Below, in pieces: positions 18,811-26,372 of a stretch of 64,000 nucleotides of DNA. Made by a program: the position numbers and the translations under genes. Every line of letters starts with the position of its first letter. The stretch's first letter is position 1. Source of the DNA: Dyella flagellata (lineage in GTDB: Bacteria; Pseudomonadota; Gammaproteobacteria; Xanthomonadales; Rhodanobacteraceae); the NCBI RefSeq assembly GCF_030160275.1, contig NZ_BSOA01000003.1:248001-312000 (forward strand), written 5' to 3'. Under the pieces are notes generated by a model that was not told where the DNA came from, did no database searches, and worked only from the letters and a program-made list of their open reading frames with translations.

Positions 18811-19212
18811 ATGAGCCTGATCCAGGTACCGGTATCCTTTGGCGAGCTGATCGACAAGATCACCATCCTCGAGATCAAGGCACGCCAGATCGCCGATCCG
18901 GCCAAGCTCGCCAATGTGCATAACGAGCTCAACCTGCTGAATGCGACTTGGGCCAATCACCATGCGTCGCAAACCGACATCGGCAAGGAGCGCGCGCGCC
19001 TGCTGGAGGTGAACGAAGCGCTGTGGGATATCGAAGACCGTATCCGCCTGAAGGAAAAGGCGCAGGCCTTCGATGCCGAGTTCATTGAATTGGCGCGTTC
19101 GGTCTATATCCAGAACGATGAGCGTGCGGCGGTGAAGCGCGAGATCAATTTGAAACTCGGCTCGCAGCTGGTGGAAGAGAAGTCGTATCAGGACTATCGG
19201 GCGGCCAAGTAA
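18811..19212 (+). CDS. DUF6165 family protein
   Basis: This 133-residue soluble protein begins 'VPVSFGELIDKITILEIKAR', the hallmark of the DUF6165 family, and is otherwise strongly helical and charged. Members are often found beside lipopolysaccharide and surface polysaccharide genes; their function is unknown. Here it follows lpxK after 49 bases and converges with a glycosyltransferase gene that ends 14 bases away. I would not assign a reaction. Confidence 0.85.
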   Translation: MSLIQVPVSFGELIDKITILEIKARQIADPAKLANVHNELNLLNATWANHHASQTDIGKERARLLEVNEALWDIEDRIRLKEKAQAFDAEFIELARSVYIQNDERAAVKREINLKLGSQLVEEKSYQDYRAAK

Positions 19213-19226
19213 TTACGCAATGCCGG

Positions 19227-20267
19227 CTACTTCTGCGGTTCCGCAGCGGCAGCTTCGAAGCGTTCGATCACGTCTTCGGCCTCGATCAAGTCCATGACGC
19301 CGGGCTTCTCGATCTTGCTTCCCCACGGAATTTCGCTGGCCGGCTTGCCGAAGTATTTGCGCGAGGCGGCATCGTATCTGTCGACGCACCAGCGTCGATC
19401 GGAATAAGGGCCGGAGCGGGCCGGATTGCTGGCGGCATGCAGGCCTAGCACTTTCAACCCCACGCTGTTGGCCATATGCATGGGGCCGGAGTCGGGTGTC
19501 AGCAGCAGCTGCGCCCGGCAGAACATGGCCATCAGCTTCTTGAGTGTGTCCTTGCCGGTGAGGTCGAGCGGAGGCTGCCGGCAGCGCGCAAGGATGGCGT
19601 CGGCCATGTTGCGTTCCATCGCGGAAGGGCCGCCGATCAGCACCGTGCGCCAGCCGCGGGCATGGGCGTGATTCATGACGGTGGCGTAACGGTCGGGGCG
19701 CCAGTTGCGCAAGGCATGGCTGGAGGTGGGGCTTACCAGCAGCACCGGCTGGTCGTCGGGCCATTGCTGTGCAGCCCATGCGTGGGCTTCTTCGGAAATC
19801 GGAATATCCCAGCACACCTCGGCCTGTTTCAGGCCCAGCGGTTCGCAAAAGCTGCCAATGGCCTGCAGCACGTGCTCGCCACTGCGCGCCGGGATGCGTT
19901 CGTTGATCACCAGGCCATGCAGATCCTTGGAGCGGGCGTGGTCGTAGCCGATGCGGCGTTCGGCCTTGAGTCCCAGGCTCAGCAAATTGGAACGTAAGGC
20001 TACTTGCATCTGCAGCAATGCATCGAAGCGCCGCCCTTTCAGAGTGGCGTGTACCTCGCGCATGCCGGCCCAGCCGGCGCCCTTGTCGAAGGTGACGAAG
20101 TCCACGCCGGGCAGATCGCCGACCAGCTTGCGCTCCAGCTTGCCGACGATCCAGGTCAGCTCGGCCTGTGGCCAGGCGCGCTGCAGGGTGCGGACCAGGG
20201 GCACCACATGGGTGACGTCGCCGATGGCCGAAGTGCGCAGCAGGCAGATGGAAGCGGGAGCGGACAT
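19227..20267 (-). CDS. Glycosyltransferase family 9 (heptosyltransferase-like)
   Basis: This 346-residue protein of the LPS heptosyltransferase family would transfer heptose or a related sugar from an ADP-activated donor to the inner core. 'ICLLRTSAIGDVTHVVPLVR' is the classic N-terminal motif. The C-terminal donor domain has 'LTPDSGPMHMANSVGLKVLG' and 'HAASNPARSGPY', typical of WaaC/RfaF-type enzymes. The upstream open frame (to 21020) runs antisense through kdkA and is not coding. The divergent kdkA gene starts 45 bases away, reinforcing an inner-core role. Which heptose is transferred cannot be decided. Confidence 0.9.
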   Translation of the reverse strand: MSAPASICLLRTSAIGDVTHVVPLVRTLQRAWPQAELTWIVGKLERKLVGDLPGVDFVTFDKGAGWAGMREVHATLKGRRFDALLQMQVALRSNLLSLGLKAERRIGYDHARSKDLHGLVINERIPARSGEHVLQAIGSFCEPLGLKQAEVCWDIPISEEAHAWAAQQWPDDQPVLLVSPTSSHALRNWRPDRYATVMNHAHARGWRTVLIGGPSAMERNMADAILARCRQPPLDLTGKDTLKKLMAMFCRAQLLLTPDSGPMHMANSVGLKVLGLHAASNPARSGPYSDRRWCVDRYDAASRKYFGKPASEIPWGSKIEKPGVMDLIEAEDVIERFEAAAAEPQK

Positions 20268-20312
20268 GTAGAATCGCCAGGATTGACTTAAAACAGGGCC
20301 GCCGCAGCACCG

Positions 20313-21038
20313 ATGCACGAGCAACTGCGCCAAGACGCCAAGGGTGCGATTCTGTTCGACGCCACGGTATCGCCACAAGTCGATAGCCCATGGTTCGATG
20401 CCGACCATTGGCATCGGCAGGGGGCGCTCAGCACGCAAGCCGGCGGTCGCGGTGGCGTGGCGGTCATCCAGACCCCGGCCGGCGAGTGCGTGCTGCGGCA
20501 TTACCGCCGCGGCGGCATGGTGGCACGGCTGATGGGTGATCGGTACTTGTGGACCGGTGAGGATCGTACGCGCAGCTTTCTGGAATTTCGGCTGCTCCAG
20601 GCCATGACCCGGCTGCAATTGCCGGTTCCGCAAGTGGTGGCTGCGCGCTATCAGCGCAGCGGGCTTTATTATCGGGCAGACCTGATCATGCAGCGTCTTG
20701 CCAATACGCACACGCTGGCGCAGAGCCTGGCCCAGGGCCAGTTGGATGCCGAACTCGCTCAAGCGGTGGGTTCCATGGTGGCGCGATTTCATCGCGCGGG
20801 CGTGTGGCATGCCGATCTCAACGCGCACAATGTACTGATCGCCCCAGCAGGACTCTATCTGGTGGATTTCGACCGAGGCGCCATGCGTGTGCCGGAGCAG
20901 GGCTGGCGCCTGGCGAACCTGCAGCGCCTGCGCAGGTCCCTGTTCAAGCTTGGGGCGGCAGCACAGGGCGAGGCGGTGTTCGATCAGGCTATCTGGAGAC
21001 CCCTCATGGACGGTTACCAACGGATCCTGAGCACATGA
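20313..21038 (+). CDS. kdkA: 3-deoxy-D-manno-octulosonic acid (Kdo) kinase
   Basis: This small kinase phosphorylates the Kdo residue of the LPS inner core at the 4-position, as in Haemophilus and Xanthomonas. It has 241 residues with a kinase-like fold: 'GEDRTRSFLEFRLLQAM' in the N-lobe, catalytic loop 'GVWHADLNAHNVLI' and metal-binding 'LVDFDRG', all characteristic of KdkA. It is head-to-head with the heptosyltransferase gene and overlaps the next gene by 4 bases. The phosphate would crosslink LPS through divalent cations in place of heptose phosphates. Confidence 0.92.
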   Translation: MHEQLRQDAKGAILFDATVSPQVDSPWFDADHWHRQGALSTQAGGRGGVAVIQTPAGECVLRHYRRGGMVARLMGDRYLWTGEDRTRSFLEFRLLQAMTRLQLPVPQVVAARYQRSGLYYRADLIMQRLANTHTLAQSLAQGQLDAELAQAVGSMVARFHRAGVWHADLNAHNVLIAPAGLYLVDFDRGAMRVPEQGWRLANLQRLRRSLFKLGAAAQGEAVFDQAIWRPLMDGYQRILST

Positions 21039-21793
21039 GCTGGCATCTCAATTTTCTCGGCACCGGCGCCGCGCACGCCGTGGAGCTGGGTTCCTCGTCC
21101 GCGGTGCTGGAACGGGACGGCAAGCCGGTGTTGCTGATCGACTGCGGCCCCGACACGCTCGACCGTTATTTCGCCGCATATGGCGAGCTGCCGCGCAACC
21201 TCTACATCACGCATACGCATATGGATCACGTAGGGGGGCTGGAACGCCTGTTTACGCGCGTGTGGTTTGATGAATCCCTGCGCGGAAGGCCGCGCGTATT
21301 CGCTCACGCAGGGCTGGTGCCGTGGTTGCAGACGCGGGTGGCGGACTATCCCGGGGTACTGGCCGAGGGCGGGGTGAATTATTGGGAAGCGTTCCGGCTG
21401 GTGCCATGTTCGCGTGGCTTTTGGCTGGAAGGCTGCTGGTTCGACGTGTTTTCCACGCGGCATCATCGTCCAGGCACTTCGTTCGGCTTAGGCCTGCAAG
21501 GCAGCTTCGCGTTCACCGGCGACACCCGCCCGATTCCCGAAGTGCTGGCGCACTACGCAGGTGGGCAGGAGCTGATCGCGCACGATTGCGGCCTGGTAGG
21601 TAACCCTTCGCATACCGGTATCGACGACGTCGAGCGCGAATACGACGAGGGTTTGCGGGCGCGGTTGGTGCTTTATCACTACGGCAGCAAGGCGGATGGG
21701 GATGCGTTGACTGCGCGTGGGTATCGTGTCGCCAGGGCTGGGGACCGAGTGGAATTGATGAATCCCCTGCCTCCGGGGCACGACGCAGGGTAG
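21035..21793 (+). CDS. Metallo-beta-lactamase-fold hydrolase
   Basis: The product has 252 residues and the MBL fold: 'FLGTGAAHAVELGSSSAVLE' at the start, metal motif 'THTHMDHVGG' (HxHxDH), a further His in 'TRHHRPGTSFG' and 'FTGDTRP'. It resembles RNase Z/AtsA-like or PhnP-like MBL proteins but lacks a beta-CASP domain, and its substrate cannot be named. Its start overlaps the kdkA stop (ATGA), so the two are cotranscribed. The stop codon is immediately followed by a REP-like palindrome. Confidence 0.82.
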   Translation: MSWHLNFLGTGAAHAVELGSSSAVLERDGKPVLLIDCGPDTLDRYFAAYGELPRNLYITHTHMDHVGGLERLFTRVWFDESLRGRPRVFAHAGLVPWLQTRVADYPGVLAEGGVNYWEAFRLVPCSRGFWLEGCWFDVFSTRHHRPGTSFGLGLQGSFAFTGDTRPIPEVLAHYAGGQELIAHDCGLVGNPSHTGIDDVEREYDEGLRARLVLYHYGSKADGDALTARGYRVARAGDRVELMNPLPPGHDAG

Positions 21794-21861
21794 GTAGGCT
21801 GGGATGATAATCCCAGCATTTCCGGCGGCGTCCCGATGCTGGGATTGCCATCCCAGCCTAC
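21794..21861. repeat. REP-like double palindrome, copy 1
   Basis: GTAGGCTGGGAT begins directly after the stop of the MBL gene, and the inverted sequence ends at 21861. Each arm is itself a small palindrome (GCTGGGAT-N4-ATCCCAGC type) and the two arms are inverted around about 18 bases. The same unit recurs at 31862-31935 and a half-size relative at 35101-35135. Confidence 0.85.
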
Positions 21862-21867
21862 GCGCTC

Positions 21868-21896
21868 TTGTCTGCAATCGGGCCAGCCGCTATGCT
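21868..21896 (+). promoter_or_regulatory. Putative sigma70 promoter for tRNA-Ser
   Basis: TTGTCT (21868-21873) and TATGCT (21891-21896) are 17 bases apart; transcription would start about 40 bases before the tRNA. Confidence 0.5.
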
Positions 21897-21942
21897 TCCG
21901 CTTCTTTGTTGGCGTCCAACCAGCAAGATGGTTTTTGCGTGC

Positions 21943-22035
21943 GGAGAGGTGTCCGAGTGGTTGAAGGAGCACGCCTGGAAAGTGTGTATACGGCTTATCC
22001 CCGTATCGCGGGTTCGAATCCCGCCCTCTCCGCCA
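21943..22035 (+). tRNA. tRNA-Ser (anticodon GGA)
   Basis: The 93-base gene has an acceptor stem GGAGAGG pairing with CCTCTCC, a D-arm 'GTCCGAGTGG', and an anticodon stem CACGC/GTGTG with loop CTGGAAA (anticodon GGA, reading UCC and UCU). The long variable arm is typical of class II tRNAs, the T-arm is GCGGGTTCGAATCCCGC, and the discriminator G is followed by an encoded CCA. Confidence 0.97.
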
Positions 22036-22093
22036 GTTCTAGTTGAAATTGGCAAGTTAGCAGCCAGTTTCAGGGCTTCGATGCCCACCCTAT

Positions 22094-22204
22094 GGTGGCC
22101 CCGTCGGTCCCCCCGCGACGATAGTTCGCAAACCCCGCCAGGTCCGGAAGGAAGCAACGGTAGCGAATGATTCGGGTGCCGGGGTGTGGCTGGCGGGGCC
22201 GCCG
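22094..22204 (+). ncRNA. ffs: 4.5S signal recognition particle RNA
   Basis: The core 'GGTCCGGAAGGAAGCA' is the invariant SRP RNA apical loop and Ffh-binding region. 'GGTGGCCCCGTC' at the 5' end pairs with 'GGCGGGGCCGCC' at the 3' end, closing a single long hairpin of about 110 bases, and 'GTGCCGGGGTGTGGCTGG' matches the bacterial 3' half. The RNA works with Ffh to target membrane proteins. Ends are approximate. A structured repeat begins 5 bases downstream. Confidence 0.95.
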
Positions 22205-22208
22205 CCTT

Positions 22209-22541
22209 TAAGGATGCTCTGATCTATTCCGCGTGCCCGGCATGACGTCCAGAAGGCCCGCAGGGTGTGTCGCGCGACACAGGGCAGATAAGGCCGTCTG
22301 TTCAAGCCGCGGGGCGCAGCCTGCGGGCCTTCTGGACGTCACCCCGTCATTAAAATTCAAAAGGTTGGGGCCGCACTGTATGCGCGCCTCGCAGCGACCC
22401 AGCGTCTAGACAGACAGCCATGCCTTCCTCGCTCCTCAAACCAGGCACGTCCCTGTGCCTTCCCCGCGTGCGCCACTGGGTCGCTGCGAGGCGCGCATAC
22501 AGTGCGGTGACGGGTACGTGGAATAGATCAGAGCATCCTTA
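22209..22541 (+). repeat. Structured three-stem repeat element, copy 1
   Basis: A 333-base element is bounded by 31-base terminal inverted repeats (22209-22239 and 22511-22541; two G.T pairs, otherwise perfect). Inside are a perfect 21-bp hairpin (22244-22264 with 22320-22340) and a perfect 32-bp hairpin (22371-22402 with 22476-22507). A second copy lies at 41174-41467. No transposase or credible ORF is present. The element fills most of the gap between ffs and dnaX. It resembles a MITE in shape, but coordinated arm changes between the copies suggest conserved folding. Confidence 0.9.
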
Positions 22542-22635
22542 GGGGCTTCTGACTATGGCCCGGTCTGTCCGCTTCGCATGACTTGCCAGCCCGGACTTGG
22601 CACAATCGCTCTTTAGGCCCTAACAGCGTTAACGC

Positions 22636-24318
22636 ATGTCCTATCAGGTACTCGCGCGCAAATGGCGCCCCCGCAAGTTCGCCGAACTCGTCGGTCAGGA
22701 GCATGTCGTACGCGCGCTGACCAATGCGCTGGATAGCGGGCGTATGCATCACGCCTATCTGTTCACCGGCACACGTGGTGTAGGCAAGACCACCATCGCG
22801 CGCATCTTCGCCAAGTCGCTGAACTGCGAGCGGGGCGAATCGGCCGATCCCTGCGGCGAATGCGCCGTGTGCACGGCAGTCGATGCCGGACGCTTTGTGG
22901 ACTTGCTGGAAATCGACGCCGCCAGCAACACTGGCGTGGACGACGTGCGTGAAGTGATCGAGAACGCGCAGTACGCGCCGGCGCGTGGGCGCTTCAAGGT
23001 CTACCTGGTGGACGAGGTGCACATGCTCTCCAAGCCCGCCTTCAACGCGTTGTTGAAGACGCTGGAAGAGCCTCCTCCGCACGTGAAGTTCCTGCTGGCC
23101 ACCACCGATCCGCAGAAGCTGCCGGTGACCGTCTTGTCGCGCTGCCTGCGCTTCAACCTCAAGCGTTTGTTGCCCGATCAGATTGCCGGGCAGATGCGGC
23201 ACATCCTTGGCGCCGAGCACATCGATTTCGACGACCAGGCCATCGCGGAGCTGTCGCGGGCGGCTGATGGTTCAATGCGTGACGGCTTGTCTCTGCTGGA
23301 CCAGGCGATCGCGTACGGCGGCGGTGCGTTGAAGGCCGCTGAAGTACGCGCGATGCTCGGCAGCGTTGAACGTGGACAAGTGCTTGGCTTACTTGGTGCC
23401 TTGGCGACAGGCGATGGGCAGGCACTGATGGCCGAATGCGCGCGCATCGCCTCGTTCTCGCCGGATTTCGGCAGCGTGCTGGACGATCTGGCCGCCGCCC
23501 TGCATCGCATCCAGCTGCTGCAACTGGTACCCGGCTACCGGCTCGATCAGAACGATGGCGACGACCCGGTCCTGGCGGATCTGGCCGAGCGCATGACGCC
23601 CGAAGACGTGCAGCTCTACTACCAGATCGCCACCGCCGGACGTCGCGACCTGGCGCTTGCGCCCGACACACGCACCGGTTTCGAGATGGCCCTGCTGCGC
23701 ATGCTGGCGTTTCGTCCCGGGGATGGCGCCACACCGGTAGCGGCCTCCGGTGGACAGCGTCCGACTGCGCCCTCGCACCCGTCCGCTGCGCCGTCAGCGC
23801 CTGCTGCAGCCCCTGCGCAAGGCGCACGCCCCGTGACGCCTCCGCATTCGACATCGGCATCGCCGGCACGTGAAAATACCGCTGCTGCGGCACCTCCTGC
23901 GGCGCCGGTGCAGCGTATCGCCAACCCTGGCGGTCTGCCCGATTGGGAGGCGCTGATCCAGCGCGCCGACCTGCGCGGCCCGATCGGCCAGCTGGCGCAG
24001 AACTCGGCGCTGCGCGGCAGGGAAGGGCAAACCCTTGTGTTGGCGCTGCAACCCACACATATGCATCTGGCGGTGGAACCGATCATTGGCCAGATTGCCG
24101 ACCGGCTCAGCGAAGTGATGGGTGAGCCGATCCGCTTGCGCTTCGTCGAGGACAGCCAAGGTGCGGCACATACGCCGGCAGCGCGTGCTGCCGAAGCACG
24201 CAGTGTGGCGCAGTCGGCCGCCGAGGCATCGATCGAGGGCGATCCGCTGGTGCAGGCGCTCAAGCGCGAGTTCGGTGCGCGCGTGGTGCCGCAATCCATC
24301 AAACCTATTGAATCCTAG
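22636..24318 (+). CDS. dnaX: DNA polymerase III subunit gamma/tau
   Basis: This is the clamp-loader ATPase of the replicative polymerase, 560 residues. It begins 'MSYQVLARKWRPRKFAELVG', with Walker A 'GTRGVGKTT', a zinc-binding Cys4 region ('CERGESADPCGECAVC'), DExx 'YLVDEVHMLSKPAFNALLK' and the SRC motif 'VLSRCLRF'. A Pro/Ala-rich linker (about 375-430) leads to a tau-like C-terminal domain. No obvious A-run slippery heptamer was seen for a frameshifted gamma form. The ATG directly follows the palindrome GCGTTAACGC, with no clear ribosome binding site. ybaB and recR follow, the conserved dnaX-ybaB-recR order. Confidence 0.96.
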   Translation: MSYQVLARKWRPRKFAELVGQEHVVRALTNALDSGRMHHAYLFTGTRGVGKTTIARIFAKSLNCERGESADPCGECAVCTAVDAGRFVDLLEIDAASNTGVDDVREVIENAQYAPARGRFKVYLVDEVHMLSKPAFNALLKTLEEPPPHVKFLLATTDPQKLPVTVLSRCLRFNLKRLLPDQIAGQMRHILGAEHIDFDDQAIAELSRAADGSMRDGLSLLDQAIAYGGGALKAAEVRAMLGSVERGQVLGLLGALATGDGQALMAECARIASFSPDFGSVLDDLAAALHRIQLLQLVPGYRLDQNDGDDPVLADLAERMTPEDVQLYYQIATAGRRDLALAPDTRTGFEMALLRMLAFRPGDGATPVAASGGQRPTAPSHPSAAPSAPAAAPAQGARPVTPPHSTSASPARENTAAAAPPAAPVQRIANPGGLPDWEALIQRADLRGPIGQLAQNSALRGREGQTLVLALQPTHMHLAVEPIIGQIADRLSEVMGEPIRLRFVEDSQGAAHTPAARAAEARSVAQSAAEASIEGDPLVQALKREFGARVVPQSIKPIES

Positions 24319-24336
24319 AGCTTTGGAGTAGACGTC

Positions 24337-24660
24337 ATGAGAGGACAACTTGGCCAGCTGATGCAGCAGGCGCAGCGCATGCAGGAAGACATGAAGCGCG
24401 CGCAGGAAGAAATCGCCAAGCTCGAAGTTACCGGCAGTTCCGGCGGTGGCCTGGTCAGCGTCGTGATGAGCGGTGCGCACGAGGTGCGTCGCGTACAGAT
24501 CGATCGCAAGCTGTTCGCCGACGATCCGGAAATGGCCGAAGACCTGGTGGCTGCCGCGATCAACGATGCGGTAAACAAAGTAGCCGAGGCCAGCAAGAAC
24601 AAACTGGGCGGCATTACGGCCGGCATGAATCTGCCGGCCGGGTTCAAGATGCCGTTCTAA
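24337..24660 (+). CDS. ybaB: YbaB/EbfC family nucleoid-associated protein
   Basis: This is a 107-residue DNA-binding homodimer with a tweezer-like fold, expected to bind the nucleoid. Features are the Met/Gln-rich N-terminal helix '[20 protein letters not shown]', a central sheet '[18 protein letters not shown]'-like region (here '[18 protein letters not shown]') and the C-terminus 'LPAGFKMPF'. It lies 18 bases after dnaX and before recR, as in most gammaproteobacteria. Confidence 0.95.
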   Translation: MRGQLGQLMQQAQRMQEDMKRAQEEIAKLEVTGSSGGGLVSVVMSGAHEVRRVQIDRKLFADDPEMAEDLVAAAINDAVNKVAEASKNKLGGITAGMNLPAGFKMPF

Positions 24661-24667
24661 CGAGGCG

Positions 24668-24694
24668 CTCCCTCTTTCCGGATGGAAGAGGGAG
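24668..24694 (+). promoter_or_regulatory. Hairpin overlapping the recR ribosome binding site
   Basis: CTCCCTCTTTCC (24668-24679) pairs with GGAAGAGGGAG (24684-24694) around GGAT, with one bulged base. The 3' arm contains the GGGAG ribosome binding site of recR, so folding would hide it. Confidence 0.45.
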
Positions 24695-24702
24695 TAAAAC
24701 GC

Positions 24703-25302
24703 ATGAGTTCATCCCCCCTTCTCAGCGAACTTATCGAGGCCTTGCGCTGCCTTCCCGGTGTCGGCGGCAAGAGCGCGCAGCGCATGGCGTTCCATTTGCT
24801 GGAACGCGAACGCGAGCGTGGGCTGAAACTGGCCCATGTGCTGCGGGAGGCGATGCAGAAAATCGGTCACTGCACGCGCTGCCGCAATTTCAGCGAAACG
24901 CCGGTATGTGCCATTTGCGCGAGCAGCAGCCGCGACCGGCAGGTGTTGTGCGTGGTCGAATCGCCGACCGATCTTGCCGCGATCGAGCAGGCCACTGGCT
25001 TCCGCGGGCAGTACTTCGTGCTGATGGGGCGCCTGTCTCCGCTGGATGGCCTGGGGCCGGAAGAACTTGGCCTGGGATTGTTGAGCGAGCGCCTGGCCGA
25101 AGGTGAAGTGGAAGAACTGATCCTGGCCACCAATCCCACGGTGGAGGGCGAGGCTACCGCGCATTACCTGGCGCAGCTTGCACACGCCGCCGGCATCCGC
25201 CCGACGCGCCTCGCGCACGGGGTGCCGCTGGGTGGTGAACTGGAATATGTGGATCGTGGCACGCTGGCGCATGCCTTTGGCAGCCGGCAATCCGTCGACT
25301 AA
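24703..25302 (+). CDS. recR: Recombination mediator protein RecR
   Basis: RecR acts with RecO (and RecF) to load RecA on gapped DNA. Start 24703 has GGGAG at good spacing and gives 199 residues. The helix-hairpin-helix '[18 protein letters not shown]' is at the N-terminus, followed by the Cys4 zinc finger '[16 protein letters not shown]', a Toprim domain ('[14 protein letters not shown]' and '[17 protein letters not shown]') and the C-terminal '[20 protein letters not shown]'. A start 7 codons upstream exists but is inside the hairpin that covers the ribosome binding site. Confidence 0.96.
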   Translation: MSSSPLLSELIEALRCLPGVGGKSAQRMAFHLLERERERGLKLAHVLREAMQKIGHCTRCRNFSETPVCAICASSSRDRQVLCVVESPTDLAAIEQATGFRGQYFVLMGRLSPLDGLGPEELGLGLLSERLAEGEVEELILATNPTVEGEATAHYLAQLAHAAGIRPTRLAHGVPLGGELEYVDRGTLAHAFGSRQSVD

Positions 25303-25314
25303 GGAGAAATGCAC

Positions 25315-25659
25315 ATGGGTGACACCATCTTCGGCAAGATCGTCCGGCGCGAGATTCCGGCCGACATCGTCTACGAGAACGACGACGTGCTCGCGTTCAA
25401 GGATCTCAACCCACAAGCGCCGGTGCACGTGCTGTTCGTTCCCAAGCGCGCCTTGGCCACGTTGAACGAAGCGACGCTGGCCGATGCCGAGCTGCTTGGC
25501 AAGCTTATGCTTGCCGCCGCCGACTATGCGAAAGCCCAAGGCTTCGGCAAGGACGGCTATCGCGTGGTGGTCAACTGCAACGAACATGGCGGGCAGACGG
25601 TATTCCACCTGCATTTGCATCTGCTGGCAGGTCGTCGCATGCATTGGCCGCCGGGCTGA
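25315..25659 (+). CDS. hinT: HIT-family purine nucleoside phosphoramidase (HinT-like)
   Basis: This 114-residue cytoplasmic hydrolase of the histidine triad family cleaves nucleoside phosphoramidates. The family start 'GDTIFGKIVRREIPADIVYE' and the triad 'VFHLHLHLLAGR' (HxHxH) are intact. The ATG at 25315 was preferred over 25309 because the GGAG at 25303-25306 has 8 rather than 2 bases of spacing to it. It follows recR by 12 bases and ends before a bidirectional terminator. Confidence 0.94.
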   Translation: MGDTIFGKIVRREIPADIVYENDDVLAFKDLNPQAPVHVLFVPKRALATLNEATLADAELLGKLMLAAADYAKAQGFGKDGYRVVVNCNEHGGQTVFHLHLHLLAGRRMHWPPG

Positions 25660-25678
25660 TTCGCAATCGTTCGCGGCA

Positions 25679-25708
25679 AAAAAAACGCCGGCATGAGCCG
25701 GCGTTTTT
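25679..25708. terminator. Bidirectional terminator between hinT and the Slp-like gene
   Basis: AAAAAAACGCCGGC and GCCGGCGTTTTTG form a strong stem around ATGA, with A and T runs on either side, serving both convergent genes. Confidence 0.9.
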
Positions 25709-25727
25709 GCGAGAGCTTTCAAGGCGA

Positions 25728-26321
25728 TCAGCGATGGCGTACCACGATCACCGGCGGCGGAGCATACCAGCCACCCCAACCTCCCCAGTAAGGTCCCCAA
25801 TACGGGCCCGGCCCCCAGTAGGGACCCCAGAACGGGTCGTACCAGCCAGGGCCGTACGGGTAACCCACCACCACCGGGCGCTTCGGCCACAGATACACCA
25901 CACTGGCTTCGACGCGCGGATAGGCGTAATCGTAATCGCCGACCTTGCGGCTGACGGTGCCCTGGACAGCGCCGGTCACGGTGATTTCCCGGCCTGGCTT
26001 GAAGACTTCAGGATCGTAGAAGCCGGCGCGGCATGCCACGAAGCGGCCCTGGTTGTTGCTGTTGTTGTCGCCGCCGATCGGACGCGCTTCATTGTCGAGC
26101 GGATGGCTCAACACATAGAAGCAGGTTCCGTTCTGGCCGGGCTCGGTGCTGATGATGTCTCCACCCCAGCGCACTTGCGTGCCGTTGGCGGTGGTGCCTT
26201 GCTGGACGCTTGCCGTGGTGATGGGGGCGAAGTTGCCCTGCAGCGGCTGCGGCACCGTGGCGCACGCGGCCAGCAGGGTGGAAAGCGCTGCGAGGCTGAG
26301 AATTCGGTACAGGGGAGACAT
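25728..26321 (-). CDS. Slp-family outer membrane lipoprotein
   Basis: This outer membrane lipoprotein of the Slp (starvation-inducible) family has 197 residues from the start at 26321, which has GGAG 9 bases upstream. Lipobox LAAC puts the lipidated residue at Cys20. A family-typical domain follows ('VRWGGDIISTEPGQNGTCFY', 'GRFVACRAGFYDP', 'REITVTGAVQGTVSRKVGDY'). The last 40 residues are an unusual Trp/Tyr/Pro/Gly repeat ('GPYWGPGPYWGPYWGGWGGW'). Function is unknown; E. coli Slp is induced at stationary phase. It is monocistronic. Confidence 0.88.
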   Translation of the reverse strand: MSPLYRILSLAALSTLLAACATVPQPLQGNFAPITTASVQQGTTANGTQVRWGGDIISTEPGQNGTCFYVLSHPLDNEARPIGGDNNSNNQGRFVACRAGFYDPEVFKPGREITVTGAVQGTVSRKVGDYDYAYPRVEASVVYLWPKRPVVVGYPYGPGWYDPFWGPYWGPGPYWGPYWGGWGGWYAPPPVIVVRHR

Positions 26322-26372
26322 GGTGTGTTTCTCCATCTTGGTCGGATGCATGCTACATCTAAAGCTCCATGC

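Noticed and set aside
19227-21020. 597-codon minus-strand ORF extending the glycosyltransferase
   Set aside because: The extra N-terminal 251 codons run antisense to kdkA; the family start is at 20267.
22090-22305. Short minus-strand ORF across the SRP RNA and the left end of repeat copy 1, similar to part of a minus-strand ORF at 40196-41308
   Set aside because: The shared peptide comes from the repeat element read antisense; it has no ribosome binding site and overlaps RNA genes or pabC.
22209-22541. Insertion sequence
   Set aside because: Terminal inverted repeats exist but there is no transposase, no ORF of useful size, and no obvious target duplication beyond the repeat arms.
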